From assembly GCF_000421265.1 (NCBI RefSeq), contig NZ_ATWN01000010.1, forward strand, positions 1 through 64,000: DNA of 64,000 nucleotides. The letters are read 5' to 3'. Below are positions 55,159 through 64,000 of the stretch, in pieces; position 1 is the first letter of the stretch; every line of letters begins with the position of its first letter. Source of the stretch: Thalassospira lucentensis MCCC 1A00383 = DSM 14000. Lineage in GTDB: Bacteria > Pseudomonadota > Alphaproteobacteria > Rhodospirillales > Thalassospiraceae. Both the position numbers and the translations under genes were made by a program. The notes under the pieces are model-generated. The model was not told the DNA's origin. It searched no databases and saw only the letters and a list, made by a program, of their open reading frames with translations.

Positions 55159-55755
55159 TTATGAATTGTGTGGGGGCAAATTGCGCGGACCCTGATCAGG
55201 ATCTTTGCTGTCCTTTTTGTCGTCATTTGCTGATGACGGCTTATCATCGGGGCTGACATCTTCGAAGTCGCCATCAATGATCGGTCCTCTGCCCGGACGA
55301 CGGGAGTTTTGACCGCCGCCAGTGCGACCTGGACCACCCGGACCACCTGGATGACCCGCGCCACCGGCCCCGCCGCCAAAGTTCGTACGGATATTGCCCG
55401 ACTGGACCAATTTCATGATCAGTTTTGCGCCAACAACCTGACGAAGCGGCGGGATCAGAAGCAGGAAGCCCATGGTATCGGTGACAAAGCCCGGGGTCAG
55501 CAGCAACACGCCGGCCACCAGAATGCAAATCCCGTCAAACATCGCGCCGATGGGCATTTCACCCTGATCCATCTGGCTTTGTGCTTTGGCCAGCGTTTGC
55601 AATCCCTGAGCACGCATCAGCGTGGTGCCAAGAATTGCGGTCAGAATAACCACACCAATGGTCGGCCACAGACCGATAACTTCGCCTGCTTGAATAAATA
55701 CGGCGATCTCAATGATCGGCATGGCGACAAAGATGGCCAGAAAATACACGCCCAT
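55159..55755 (-). CDS. fxsA: FxsA-family membrane protein
   Basis: About 198 residues from ATG 55755; ATG 55800 would add 15 residues but has a weaker ribosome site, whereas GGAG lies 5 bases before 55755. Four membrane segments: LAIFVAMPIIEIAVFI, TIGVVILTAILGTTLMRAQG, and LVAGVLLLTPGFVTDTMGFLLLIP. The tail is Gly/Pro-rich and then charged, unusual in length. FxsA proteins can relieve phage exclusion by F plasmids in E. coli; the normal role is unknown. Confidence 0.88.
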   Translation of the reverse strand: MGVYFLAIFVAMPIIEIAVFIQAGEVIGLWPTIGVVILTAILGTTLMRAQGLQTLAKAQSQMDQGEMPIGAMFDGICILVAGVLLLTPGFVTDTMGFLLLIPPLRQVVGAKLIMKLVQSGNIRTNFGGGAGGAGHPGGPGGPGRTGGGQNSRRPGRGPIIDGDFEDVSPDDKPSSANDDKKDSKDPDQGPRNLPPHNS

Positions 55756-56108
55756 TATTGCTCCGATATTTGGGGAATGACCCGCTTGTTGGTTCGACAT
55801 TTGCGGCGGATGTCACCGCCAGATCACGTTCATCTGAATAATTATTACAGAAAACAACTTGGATTTCAGTTATTTCCGATTAATCTGCTATGCTCTGTAG
55901 ATAACTAATTGTCGAACAATTAAATATATAACGCGACGAAATTACGGCAGTTTGCCCGTAACAGACATCTTCGAGGGTGAAGATGATCACATTTAAGGTG
56001 TGATGATTGGTTGCCCTTGCATTTGGTTGGGTTCATACCATTTCTCGTCCACGGTCGTTTTGTTAAACGCGACCTTTTTTGAAACCTCAAAGATCAAGAG
56101 TCCGGATC
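55756..56108. other. Divergent intergenic region between fxsA and the Tim44-like gene
   Basis: About 350 bases, AT-rich in its middle (55840-55930). It should contain both promoters. No gene or repeat is recognised. Confidence 0.45.
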
Positions 56109-56813
56109 TTGCAATATTTCGATATTTTTCTTTTCGCTCTGATCGCTGTTTTTCTCGTGCTGCGTTTGCGCGGTGTTCTTGGCCGTCGTACCGGTAACGA
56201 GAAACAGAACCAGTCCGATGTCTTTGGCCGTCAAAAGCACGAAGACAATGGCAGCACCGCCCAGAATGGCGCTGCGCCGCAGACCGATAACGTTTATCGC
56301 CTGCCGGATTCTGAAAACGCAGACGCGCAGTCAGATGTTCCATCTGGCACGTTCGCAACGTTGCAGAAAATTCAAAAGGCTGATCCGAGCTTTACCCAGC
56401 AAGATTTTCTTAATGGTGCGCGCATGGCGTTTGAAATGATTGTTGAGTATTTCGCCAAAGGCGACAAGGACGCGCTTAATCCGCTTCTGTCAGCCGAGGT
56501 TTACAAGAATTTCTCTGCGGCGATCGATGCGCGCTCTGAAAAGGGTGAGCATGAGGAAACGACACTGGTTGGGATCAAAAGTGCGACGATCCATGACGCC
56601 AGCTTTGAAGAGCGTACGGCGTATGTGACGGTCAAATTTGTTTCCGAAGAAGTCTCGGTCATTCGCAATGCCGAAGGCGACGTTGTTTCGGGCGATCCCA
56701 ATCAGGTGGTTGAAGCCGAAGATCTTTGGACGTTTGCGCGCAATACGCAAAACAATGATCCGAACTGGCAGCTGGTGGCAACCGAAACCCCGGAAGACGA
56801 ACCGTCGGAGTAA
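56109..56813 (+). CDS. Tim44/TimA-family protein
   Basis: About 234 residues from TTG 56109, which has AAGAG eight bases upstream; a further TTG at 56079 is possible. An N-terminal membrane anchor, QYFDIFLFALIAVFLVLRLRGVLGRRTG, is followed by a polar linker and the Tim44-like domain (about 95-225) with LNGARMAFEMIVEYFAKGDKDAL. In bacteria it is proposed to act at the inner membrane in protein handling. A terminator follows at 56861. Confidence 0.9.
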   Translation: MQYFDIFLFALIAVFLVLRLRGVLGRRTGNEKQNQSDVFGRQKHEDNGSTAQNGAAPQTDNVYRLPDSENADAQSDVPSGTFATLQKIQKADPSFTQQDFLNGARMAFEMIVEYFAKGDKDALNPLLSAEVYKNFSAAIDARSEKGEHEETTLVGIKSATIHDASFEERTAYVTVKFVSEEVSVIRNAEGDVVSGDPNQVVEAEDLWTFARNTQNNDPNWQLVATETPEDEPSE

Positions 56814-56860
56814 TCTGACGCACCGTCGCGTAACCAGTTCCAGCCGAGCACACGATATCA

Positions 56861-56892
56861 GGCGACCCGCATCAGACGGGTCGCCTTTTTTA
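56861..56892 (+). terminator. Terminator of the Tim44-like gene
   Basis: GGCGACCCG/CGGGTCGCC hairpin followed by TTTTTT. Confidence 0.92.
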
Positions 56893-57073
56893 ATGGGCCA
56901 CTTTTAATGAGCCACGTGGAAATCACCTTTTTATTGCGGTTTAACGGCAAAACAGCGGTTCAAGATTATCGGCTTGTTAAACATGTTTCTGGAAAATCCG
57001 ACTGGCGTGATGTTGTGTGTTTGCGACAGCGCGGGTTTCGTATTTTTGGCCTTTGCATTTAACGGGTTCCATC

Positions 57074-58342
57074 TTGAAAAGACGTCTGGTTCTGTCGCGC
57101 AGCCTTTCCTTTTTGTCGATTTTTGTCGGGGTGATATGTGCCCTTGTGTGGATGTTTTGGCCCGATATCAGCGGGTTGATCACAGAAACGACGAAGGAAC
57201 CGGCCCCACAAAAAGAAGAATTGACCCTGCGCGCGGTGCCGTATGGCCAACTTGATGGCTGGCAAAGTGATGACATGCGCGGATCGGTCCGTGCGTTTCA
57301 GCGGTCATGTCGGGCGATGGTCCGACGTTCTGATGACCGTGGGGTTGGTCCAGATGCCCGTATGGGGACGATTGGCCAGTGGCGTGGGCCATGTGAGACC
57401 GCGCTCGCACTGGATGCTGATACCCTGCGCAAAGACGATGCACGTGCGTTCTTCCAAAGTGATTTCACCCCGTATCTTGTCGGCAATGGCAAAACATCTG
57501 AGGGGCTGTTTACCGGATATTACGAGCCGGAACTGCGCGGGAACCTGACGCGGGACGGCAAATATCAGACAGCGATCTATCTTAAACCTGATGACATGGT
57601 GTCGGTCGATCTTGGCGAGTTTAGCGACGAGCTTAAAGGCAAAAAGCTGGTCGGGCGCCTGTCGGGCAGCAGTTTGAAACCCTATTACGACCGGGCTGAA
57701 ATCGAAGGCGGGGCGCTTTCGGGGCGCAATCTTGAAATGGTCTGGGTTGATGATGCGGTCGATGCGTTTTTCCTGCAAATTCAGGGATCGGGGCGCGTGG
57801 TACTGCCCGATGACAGCGTACTGCGGGTGGGCTATGCCGCGACCAATGGCCAGGCCTATTACGCGATTGGCCGTGAGTTGATCGAGCGCGGGGCGTTAAC
57901 CCGTGAAACCGTGTCGCTTCAGACGATCCGCAAATGGCTGCATGACAATCCTGATGAGGCCGATGCGGTGATGAACACCAATGCATCCTTTGTCTTTTTC
58001 CAACCGCTTAAAACCGATCCCGATGATCCCGATGCCGGGCCGCTGGGATCGCAAGGGGTGGCACTTGAACCTGGCCGGTCGTTGGCGGTGGATCTCCGGT
58101 TCCATGCGATGGGCGTTCCGGTGTGGCTGGAAACGTCTGATCCGATGAATGCGGATCGCACGTTTCATCGTTTGATGGTGGCACAAGACACCGGCGGGGC
58201 CATTCGTGGGCCGGTGCGCGGGGATATATTCTTTGGCCCGGGGGAAGACGCAGCCCTGTTTGCCGGACATATGAATAGAACCGGTCAGAAATTCATTTTA
58301 CTGCCCAAGGTAATTGATCCTGCTCAGTGGCCGGATCAGTAA
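57074..58342 (+). CDS. mltA: Membrane-bound lytic transglycosylase MltA-like
   Basis: About 422 residues from TTG 57074; GTG 57017 is an alternative. An N-terminal anchor or signal (LKRRLVLSRSLSFLSIFVGV) precedes the MltA domain: EGLFTGYYEPELRG and FFLQIQGSGRV. The C-terminal 3D domain shows FHRLMVAQDTGGAIRGPVRGDIFFG, with the catalytic Asp in this region. It cleaves peptidoglycan glycan strands. It follows the Tim44 gene as in most alphaproteobacteria. Confidence 0.93.
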   Translation: MKRRLVLSRSLSFLSIFVGVICALVWMFWPDISGLITETTKEPAPQKEELTLRAVPYGQLDGWQSDDMRGSVRAFQRSCRAMVRRSDDRGVGPDARMGTIGQWRGPCETALALDADTLRKDDARAFFQSDFTPYLVGNGKTSEGLFTGYYEPELRGNLTRDGKYQTAIYLKPDDMVSVDLGEFSDELKGKKLVGRLSGSSLKPYYDRAEIEGGALSGRNLEMVWVDDAVDAFFLQIQGSGRVVLPDDSVLRVGYAATNGQAYYAIGRELIERGALTRETVSLQTIRKWLHDNPDEADAVMNTNASFVFFQPLKTDPDDPDAGPLGSQGVALEPGRSLAVDLRFHAMGVPVWLETSDPMNADRTFHRLMVAQDTGGAIRGPVRGDIFFGPGEDAALFAGHMNRTGQKFILLPKVIDPAQWPDQ

Positions 58343-58366
58343 GGTTTGGATGGAAAAAGCGTTGTA

Positions 58367-58744
58367 ATGTTACGCCATATTGTTCTGTTGCAGGTTGCCA
58401 GCGATGTTGATCTGGCCAGTGTTGACCTGATCATCAGCCAGATGGAAAAAGCCGCGCTGGCCGTGCCCGGCGCAATTGCCTTTGGCGGTGGGCCGAAAAA
58501 ACCCGGCAGCGGCATGAGTCAGGGTTTTACCCATGGCTACACCATTGATTTTTGTGATGAAAAATCACGTGATACCTATTTGGCGGAGCTTGATCGCGAC
58601 CATGTTGGTCGCCGCCTTTCCGATATTACCGTGGGTGGGCTTGGCGGGATTTTGGTGATGAACGTTGATGTCAGAGATATTCGAACACCGGGGGTGGAAC
58701 CCTTAAAAGACCCGGATAAAAAGCCGCAGTTGCGCTGGGTTTAA
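58367..58744 (+). CDS. Dabb-family (stress-responsive A/B barrel) protein
   Basis: 125 residues from ATG 58367. MLRHIVLLQVASDVDLASVD and HGYTIDFCDEKSRDTYLAEL show the dimeric alpha/beta barrel pattern. A TTG at 58346 would add seven residues. It is 24 bases after mltA and converges with the EamA gene. The function is unknown. Confidence 0.85.
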   Translation: MLRHIVLLQVASDVDLASVDLIISQMEKAALAVPGAIAFGGGPKKPGSGMSQGFTHGYTIDFCDEKSRDTYLAELDRDHVGRRLSDITVGGLGGILVMNVDVRDIRTPGVEPLKDPDKKPQLRWV

Positions 58745-58780
58745 TTTTCAAAATAGAATCATATAAATGATCCTGCATGG

Positions 58781-59671
58781 CTAAAAAGTTGTGTTTCTGG
58801 CTGGAAATAGCGCCATCAGCCTTGCCCCAAAAACGTTAATCAACAAACCAGTCATGACCAGAATGGCCGAGACGATCTTGATTGGTCCGAAATCCTCGCC
58901 CAGAACAAGGGCCGATGTTGCCATGCCGACAATCGGCACCAGCAGGCTAAACGGTGCGACCAGCCCGACCGGCAGGGTCGAGAGCAACCGGCCCCAGATG
59001 GCAAAGCCCAACAATGTCACCGGATAGGCCAGATACAGAACCGACCCAACCCCAATCCAGCTGATCTGGTCGGTAAACAGGGCAAGGCTGGCGCGGTCTT
59101 CGGTCAGGAATGACAGGATCGCAAGCGGGATGGGTGGCACCAGACTGGCCCAGACGACAAAAGACAGCATCTTGATCGGTCCGGCCTGTTTCATAATGAT
59201 GTTGGCGACCCCCCAGGCGGCTGCAGCGGCAATCACAAGGGTCAGACCAATGGCGGTGATGGAGCCGTCCGAGACCAGCAGCAACACGCCAACACCGCAA
59301 AAGGCAACGACCATCGCAACGATTCGATGGGGACCGATTTTTTCGCCGAGTACGAAAAAGCCAAGGATGACGGTAAAGAACGCCTGAAGTTGTAAAACCA
59401 GCGACGAAATCCCGGCCGACAGCCCAAGATCCATGCCCAGAAACAGCAATGAAAACTTGATACAGCCCAGCACCACGCCAAAGCCAACCACATATTTCCA
59501 GTGGCATTTGGGTTTGGGCAGGAAAAATACGGCCGGTAAGGCAGCAAAGGCAAAGCGCAGGGATGACAGCAAAATGGGCGGCATTTCGCCAAGACCCAGT
59601 TTGATGACGGTGAAATTCGCACCCCAGATGGTGACAACCAGAAGGAGCGCAAAAAACTGACCGAACGACAT
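58781..59671 (-). CDS. EamA-family (DMT) transporter
   Basis: About 296 residues from ATG 59671, ten membrane segments in two EamA repeats: VVTIWGANFTVIKLGLGEMPP in the first, and VASWGVANIIMKQAG-type sequence in the second. Drug/metabolite exporter; the substrate is unknown. A TTG at 59737 would add 22 residues with no support. Confidence 0.9.
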   Translation of the reverse strand: MSFGQFFALLLVVTIWGANFTVIKLGLGEMPPILLSSLRFAFAALPAVFFLPKPKCHWKYVVGFGVVLGCIKFSLLFLGMDLGLSAGISSLVLQLQAFFTVILGFFVLGEKIGPHRIVAMVVAFCGVGVLLLVSDGSITAIGLTLVIAAAAAWGVANIIMKQAGPIKMLSFVVWASLVPPIPLAILSFLTEDRASLALFTDQISWIGVGSVLYLAYPVTLLGFAIWGRLLSTLPVGLVAPFSLLVPIVGMATSALVLGEDFGPIKIVSAILVMTGLLINVFGARLMALFPARNTTF

Positions 59672-59793
59672 GTGTCTGAAACCTTGTGACCATTTCGTGG
59701 GGAAGGTCACGCTATGTTGCCCTGAGAGGTTCGACAATCAAAACAATGTCATGGTGACACTTTTGCGCAAGGATGTGAAAAGGACCCACCATA

Positions 59794-59826
59794 CAAAAAC
59801 ACCGGATAGCGGGGCCATCCGGTGTT
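59794..59826 (-). terminator. Terminator of rlmN
   Basis: AACACCGGAT/ATCCGGTGTT hairpin; the minus strand then reads TTTTTG. Confidence 0.9.
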
Positions 59827-59857
59827 GATCTGTCTGAAAGTTTTGTCGGAGGGCGGC

Positions 59858-61102
59858 TTATTGCGCAGCAACCACACCGTCATTGCCGGCATCCGGTTTG
59901 GCACAGCCACCAACGCGTGATTTGCGCTGACGCTGGCTTTCAGATTTGAGCTGACCACAGGCGGCAAGGATATCGCGCCCACGTGGCCAGCGGATCGGGG
60001 CTTCGTAGCCGTTATCAAGCAGGATCTGGGCGAACTTCTTGATGTCGTTGGTCGGCGTGCATTCGTAATCCGACCCCGGCCATTTGTTGAACGGGATCAG
60101 GTTGAACTTGCAGTGAACGCCTTTGACCAGTTTGGCCAGTGCACGGGCATGTTCGGGCTTGTCATTAATGCCCTTGAGCATGACGTATTCCATGGTGATC
60201 GGCCGCGAATTGGACATGCCCGGATAATGCCGGCAGGCATCCATCAATTCCTTGAGCGGGTATTTTTTGTTGATCGGCATGATTTCATTGCGCAGATCGT
60301 CTTCGGGCGCATGTAGTGAAATTGCCAGACCCACACCAAGTTCTTCGCCACAGCGCACGATTTCAGGCACCACACCGGATGTCGAAAGCGTCACACGGCG
60401 GCGCGAAATCGAAATGCCTTCGCCGTCCATGGCAATGCGCAGCGCATCGCGGACGTTTTCATAGTTAAATAGTGGTTCGCCCATGCCCATCATCACGATG
60501 TTTGACAGACGGCGGATGCCGTTGGACGGGGTTGGCCATTCGCCGTAACTGTCACGTGCAATCATGAACTGACTGACGATTTCACCCGGTGTCAGGTTGC
60601 GCACCAGAAGCTGGGTGCCGGTGTGGCAGAATTTACAGGTCAGCGTGCAGCCGACTTGCGATGAAATGCACACCGCACCGCGGTCTTCGTTGCGATCCGG
60701 GATATAGACAGTTTCGGCTTCATTCCCGTCATGGAACTTCATCAGCCATTTATGGGTGTCATCCGTACTTTTCTGATCGGCAGTCAGGACCGGACGCCCG
60801 ACATAGAAATCTTGTGCCAGACGGTCACGCAGTTTCTTGGAAATGTTGGTCATGTCCTCGATGTCGGTGACACCACGGTAATAGACCCAGTTCCACAGCT
60901 GTTTGACGCGGAACTTGCTTTCGCCCATGGCGGCCATCAGTTCGGTCAGTTCTTCGCGGGGAATGCCCACCAGATCACGACGTCCGTCGGCTGCCTGCCC
61001 GTTGGCGGCGCGCGTCACGAAGTCCGACAGCGAAGGACCATTGGTCGCGGTGCTGTCGGTAGCTGGCTGTGCGGATGCGTTTTCAGTCAGGACGTCGGTC
61101 AT
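59858..61102 (-). CDS. rlmN: Dual-specificity 23S rRNA/tRNA C2-adenine methyltransferase RlmN
   Basis: 414 residues. The radical-SAM cluster motif is [19 protein letters not shown] and the catalytic Cys near the C-terminus (ILAACGQL) are present. It methylates A2503 of 23S rRNA and A37 of some tRNAs. The N-terminal 45 residues are a polar extension. Start ATG 61102. It is followed by a strong terminator; ialB precedes it. Confidence 0.97.
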   Translation of the reverse strand: MTDVLTENASAQPATDSTATNGPSLSDFVTRAANGQAADGRRDLVGIPREELTELMAAMGESKFRVKQLWNWVYYRGVTDIEDMTNISKKLRDRLAQDFYVGRPVLTADQKSTDDTHKWLMKFHDGNEAETVYIPDRNEDRGAVCISSQVGCTLTCKFCHTGTQLLVRNLTPGEIVSQFMIARDSYGEWPTPSNGIRRLSNIVMMGMGEPLFNYENVRDALRIAMDGEGISISRRRVTLSTSGVVPEIVRCGEELGVGLAISLHAPEDDLRNEIMPINKKYPLKELMDACRHYPGMSNSRPITMEYVMLKGINDKPEHARALAKLVKGVHCKFNLIPFNKWPGSDYECTPTNDIKKFAQILLDNGYEAPIRWPRGRDILAACGQLKSESQRQRKSRVGGCAKPDAGNDGVVAAQ

Positions 61103-61252
61103 CCCGGTCTCTCTCTTGGTTCTGGTGGTCGTGTGTCATGTTGCTATCTGGTGATTTTGCCGATCACGCACAACGTGCCTTGTGTTTTCGTGATCATAGC
61201 AGAAAATCGATCAGAGCGCGTGCGCGGGCACGCAAAATCCAAATGCAATGAA

Positions 61253-61279
61253 CTCAGCCCCGCATATAGCGGGGCTGAG
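61253..61279. terminator. Perfect hairpin after ialB
   Basis: CTCAGCCCCGC and GCGGGGCTGAG form an 11-bp stem with a 5-base loop, 118 bases past the ialB stop. The T-tract is weak, so termination is probable but not certain. Confidence 0.5.
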
Positions 61280-61396
61280 CCAATTTAGAAATGATAAATT
61301 TCACATTGCAGCCATCGCGCATGCGCAATCACGGTTGTAATGCGTATCGCAGAAGGTGAACCCCTGCGTTTATCTAGCCTGACCCCTAAGCTGTGC

Positions 61397-61960
61397 CTAG
61401 TTCACCGGCTTGACGCTGCAAGCCTTTGAAATCGCGTTATAGGCGGCAGTAAACCCGGACAATGAATAGGTGTCTGTGGTTTTGGTGTCACGCGATGAGT
61501 AGCCGACAACAACCATCGTTGATCCGGCTTTCATGGCCTTAATCAATTTCTGATCGCCTTCGCTGGTCGAGGCCCATGCGGAATCATCATGGGTGAACAG
61601 CTTGAAGGATGTGGAATCGATTCGGAGATCGACCTTGCTATCAGACTTATAGGTATAGCCGGTGATGAAGCTGACTTCGTTGAGAAGCTTAAGCGACGGA
61701 CGATGGGTGACCATCGCGTAAATCCGTCCACGTTGGGTATAATCACCTTTTGCCGAGGTTGGCTGACTGCCCATATAGCAGACTTTTTGGCCTTTCTCGG
61801 AATAGGTATAAGCTTCCCATTTGCCGAAGACATCAATCAGCTTGGGAGTGTTTTGGGCCTGTGCGCTGGTGACAGGGACTGCCACGCAGAAAGTGCTTAT
61901 CAGCGCGATAAAGGCAGCAGCCAGCGAAGTTCTGACGAGACGATGGGCGTGTTTTTTCAT
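61397..61960 (-). CDS. IalB-family (invasion-associated locus B) protein
   Basis: 187 residues with a signal peptide (about 1-36, ending SAQAQ). The mature part fits the IalB family: FGKWEAYTYSEKGQKVCYMGSQP and a C-terminal LSGFTAAYNAISKAC, with two Cys that probably form a disulfide. In Bartonella the family aids invasion; in free-living relatives it is periplasmic and of unknown role. It often neighbours rlmN, as here. Confidence 0.85.
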   Translation of the reverse strand: MKKHAHRLVRTSLAAAFIALISTFCVAVPVTSAQAQNTPKLIDVFGKWEAYTYSEKGQKVCYMGSQPTSAKGDYTQRGRIYAMVTHRPSLKLLNEVSFITGYTYKSDSKVDLRIDSTSFKLFTHDDSAWASTSEGDQKLIKAMKAGSTMVVVGYSSRDTKTTDTYSLSGFTAAYNAISKACSVKPVN

Positions 61961-61999
61961 GAGGTCGCGTATCGTGTCTAGAAGTTTCGGGACGGGCCC

Positions 62000-62065
62000 T
62001 TAGGGTCTGTACGCAATGGACTGTTCTAAAACGTGTTTAGCCATTCAATTGCGTACAGACCCTAA
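62000..62065. repeat. 18-bp perfect inverted repeat (MITE-like or attenuator)
   Basis: TTAGGGTCTGTACGCAAT (62000-62017) is perfectly inverted at 62048-62065, around a 30-base loop. It lies between ialB and the lipoprotein gene. The arms look like terminal repeats of a small IS-derived element or a stable hairpin. Confidence 0.75.
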
Positions 62066-62219
62066 AGGACCATGACTGGACGAATAAAGTCGCCTGATGT
62101 GGCGAATTTATGAGGTTGCTTATCGACCCTGCCAACAAAAGGTAAATATTCAACCAAGGAAATCAGATCGTATCGGCGAAATCGGCATTCAATTGGGTTC
62201 AAACCCTAAAACCAAGATG

Positions 62220-62789
62220 TTATCCGCGCGAAAGACGTTGTTTCCGCACCTGATCAAGACAGTCCTGGATGGAGATTTTTTCGTTCCCGCGGCGCATTCG
62301 GGCTAGCATATGATGCAATTCGCGGTCATCGGTTTTGGCATCTGACTGTGCAGCGGGCGAAAAGAACATATCAAACGAACATTCATCAGACCGATATTGC
62401 CAGACGCGGATGTCACCTTCGCCGCGCATCAGTTCCGGTTCGCCGACTTTTTCCAAAACAGCCTTTTCCGACAACCCGGTAAGCGTTTCGGCCGCGATGG
62501 GTTTAAACGGAATGGCGGCTGTTTTTTTCGGAGTGGTTTTGGGTTTTTGCGTTTGGCTACGGCGCGGGACGTCTTGTGTGAACGATTTTGTCGATCTGCC
62601 GGCCACGGTCCCCGTTTTGGGACCAGATACAGTGCTGGTTGCTGTCTTGCCGTAGCTTGTATTGGTGGTGCCCGGTGGCACCGCATTTCCGCCACACGCG
62701 GTGAGCGCTGCGCCGATCACAGCCAGAAGCACCACCACCCCGAAGGCACGCCAGGCATGCGTTCGGGGCTGGGTTATATTTGATCGCAC
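62220..62789 (-). CDS. Putative lipoprotein of unknown function
   Basis: 190 residues from GTG 62789, 14 bases after the bactofilin stop. Lipobox LTAC with Cys32, then a basic Thr/Pro/Lys-rich linker, and a C-terminal part (about 95-190) with LSEKAVLEKVGEPELMRGEG and VWQYRSDECSFDMFF, reminiscent of SmpA/BamE-type folds. The open frame extends upstream to 62969 but that overlaps bactofilin and is not plausible. Probably cotranscribed with bactofilin. Confidence 0.72.
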   Translation of the reverse strand: MRSNITQPRTHAWRAFGVVVLLAVIGAALTACGGNAVPPGTTNTSYGKTATSTVSGPKTGTVAGRSTKSFTQDVPRRSQTQKPKTTPKKTAAIPFKPIAAETLTGLSEKAVLEKVGEPELMRGEGDIRVWQYRSDECSFDMFFSPAAQSDAKTDDRELHHMLARMRRGNEKISIQDCLDQVRKQRLSRG

Positions 62790-62802
62790 GGCGAACACGG
62801 GA

Positions 62803-63528
62803 TCAGGAATCGTCCGATTTGCGCGGAATGGTGATTGCCGCACTGTTGCCGCTGCGCGACGTGCCATCATCGCTGCTTTCGACGTAATCAAGGCTGCCCT
62901 TGATGCGTGCGCCATTTTCGATCTGAAGTGCACCGTAGGTGATTTTGCCGCTGATTTCAGCCGAACCAATGATCACAACGCGGCGTGCGTTCAAATCACC
63001 GTCAAATTTGCCGCTGATTTCGGCTTCGTCAACCTGGGCTGAACCGACAAAGGTGCCACCGTTGGAAATTTCCAAACGTGCGCAATCCTTGATCTGGGCT
63101 TCAACGTGTCCTTCGACGACCAAAACGTCGCAAGAACCGATTTCGCCAGCCAGACGGATATCACGACCAACTGTCAGCTTTTTGCCGTCTGAATTGTGAC
63201 TGGCGCTGGCAGGGCGTCCTGAGCTGCCGCGGGTTGGAATCTCAAGCGGGCGTTTTGGGATTTCCGGGCGGAAGCTGGTGGAGTGCGGTTTACTGGACAT
63301 TTGTGGTTCATCCTTTGTACGCGGCTTGCTGAAAAGCTGCGGCTCAGTACGTTTTTCTGTTTTTACGGCAGGGCCGGTATTGACGCTATTTTTGTTGGCG
63401 GCGCCAGAAGACTCGATCTTGGTCTCGTTGTTTACCGCGGAAAGAGCACCTGACTCTCCTGAGGGAGATGTATCTGACGAAGCCGGACGGCTGTCGACTG
63501 TTTTGTTGGCTTTTTTCTTTCCAAACAT
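62803..63528 (-). CDS. Bactofilin-family protein
   Basis: 241 residues from ATG 63528 (MFGKKKANK); the frame is open to 63633. The N-terminal half is disordered, basic and Ser/Pro-rich. The C-terminal bactofilin (DUF583) beta-helix shows VVEGHVEAQIKDCARLEISN and GSAQVDEAEISGKFDGDLNA, whose repeating beta strands polymerise. Bactofilins scaffold cell-shape and peptidoglycan machinery. Its neighbour downstream is a lipoprotein. Confidence 0.93.
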   Translation of the reverse strand: MFGKKKANKTVDSRPASSDTSPSGESGALSAVNNETKIESSGAANKNSVNTGPAVKTEKRTEPQLFSKPRTKDEPQMSSKPHSTSFRPEIPKRPLEIPTRGSSGRPASASHNSDGKKLTVGRDIRLAGEIGSCDVLVVEGHVEAQIKDCARLEISNGGTFVGSAQVDEAEISGKFDGDLNARRVVIIGSAEISGKITYGALQIENGARIKGSLDYVESSDDGTSRSGNSAAITIPRKSDDS

Positions 63529-63610
63529 TGGATGACCAGATCCTTTGAGCATTTGTTTCGGTACTTGGGTCGGTATTCGGGCGCGCGGTCTGACAGCAAT
63601 TTGCAGAACG

Positions 63611-64000
63611 TCAGACCGCAGTTTCCGGGACATATGTTCCCAGGCGAACAGAGTAGTGAACCATAAAGGCCGTGGCGATAATCGGTGCGACCAGATTGAC
63701 CAGCGGAATGGTCATTAAAAAGGTCAGGCCGACACCGGCAAGCCATAGCTTTTTCTGGCGGCTTTTGCGGATGGCCTCAACCGTGCGCGCATCATAACGG
63801 CGTATGGCGACCAGTTCAAAATATTCACGCGACAGAAGATAGCCGTTCATGCCGTAAAAGGCGATGATATAGACCGGTCCCGCCAAAAGCAGCGGCAATA
63901 TCAAAATGTTAAGGGCCAGTGCGGTTGCGGCAAATTTCAGACCGCTGATCAGGGCCTCGCTGATGGGTTGCGGGCGGGTTTCGGGCAGGGTCGGATAATG
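63611..64000 (-). CDS. EI24-domain membrane protein (cut by window end)
   Basis: The frame is open from the window end to a stop at 63611, 130 codons shown; the start lies outside. LILPLLLAGPVYIIAFYGMNGYLLS, the LREYFELVAIRRYDA loop and PLVNLVAPIIATAFMVH are typical of the EI24/CysZ-like family. In alphaproteobacteria these are uncharacterised inner-membrane proteins. Confidence 0.88.
   Translation of the reverse strand, partial: HYPTLPETRPQPISEALISGLKFAATALALNILILPLLLAGPVYIIAFYGMNGYLLSREYFELVAIRRYDARTVEAIRKSRQKKLWLAGVGLTFLMTIPLVNLVAPIIATAFMVHYSVRLGTYVPETAV

Overview
The window is chromosomal DNA of an alphaproteobacterium. Gene content, codon habits and gene order fit the Rhodospirillales, and Thalassospira or a close relative is my best guess (inference; no 16S gene is present). 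Nearly all genes are core chromosomal genes. There is no CRISPR array, prophage or defence island. The only clear transposase is an IS3-family fragment cut by the left edge.

The window carries the replication origin neighbourhood. A 0.5-kb gene-free, AT-rich stretch at about 50.64-51.12 kb has several DnaA boxes and six GANTC sites. It lies between the PEP synthase regulator gene and hemE, the classic alphaproteobacterial oriC position. To its left, the run rho, HTH-Smr, dnaQ, coaE, aroE, maf, ppsR points away on the minus strand; hemE, hemH and hemJ point away on the plus strand. parA-parB-rsmG-mnmG-mnmE lie at 28-34.7 kb with three perfect parS sites (30749, 30919, 33329), and a near-perfect fourth lies at 42847 beside rho. 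This is a complete origin-segregation locus.

Layout: 0-5.7 kb, IS fragment, lipoprotein, APC-like membrane protein, malic enzyme maeB, stress-like protein. 5.8-14.8 kb, mutS, glnD, murJ, trpS. 14.9-21.9 kb, a large low-complexity protein, ribA, an OmpR-type regulator, YggS, a ThiE/TenI-like protein and a GT9-like protein. 22-24.8 kb, two paralogous porins with operator-like repeats. 25-27.8 kb, a DUF3576-lptE-holA operon containing a collapsed leucyl-tRNA synthetase-like ORF. 28-34.7 kb, partition and tRNA-modification genes. 35-42.8 kb, small metabolic and hypothetical genes. 43-50.6 kb, rho to ppsR. 50.6-54.3 kb, oriC and heme genes. 54.3-64 kb, secB, fxsA, a Tim44-like gene, mltA, an EamA exporter, rlmN, ialB, a lipoprotein, a bactofilin and an EI24 protein cut by the right edge.

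The strongest unusual observations are: (1) a 227-residue ORF between DUF3576 and lptE, the place leuS normally occupies, that keeps the LeuS anticodon-binding region but has lost the catalytic and editing body; (2) a ParB with a roughly 145-residue acidic C-terminal tail; (3) palindromic and repeated AAATGACC motifs on the first porin promoter; (4) several structured or repetitive intergenic segments. No new multi-gene system is evident.
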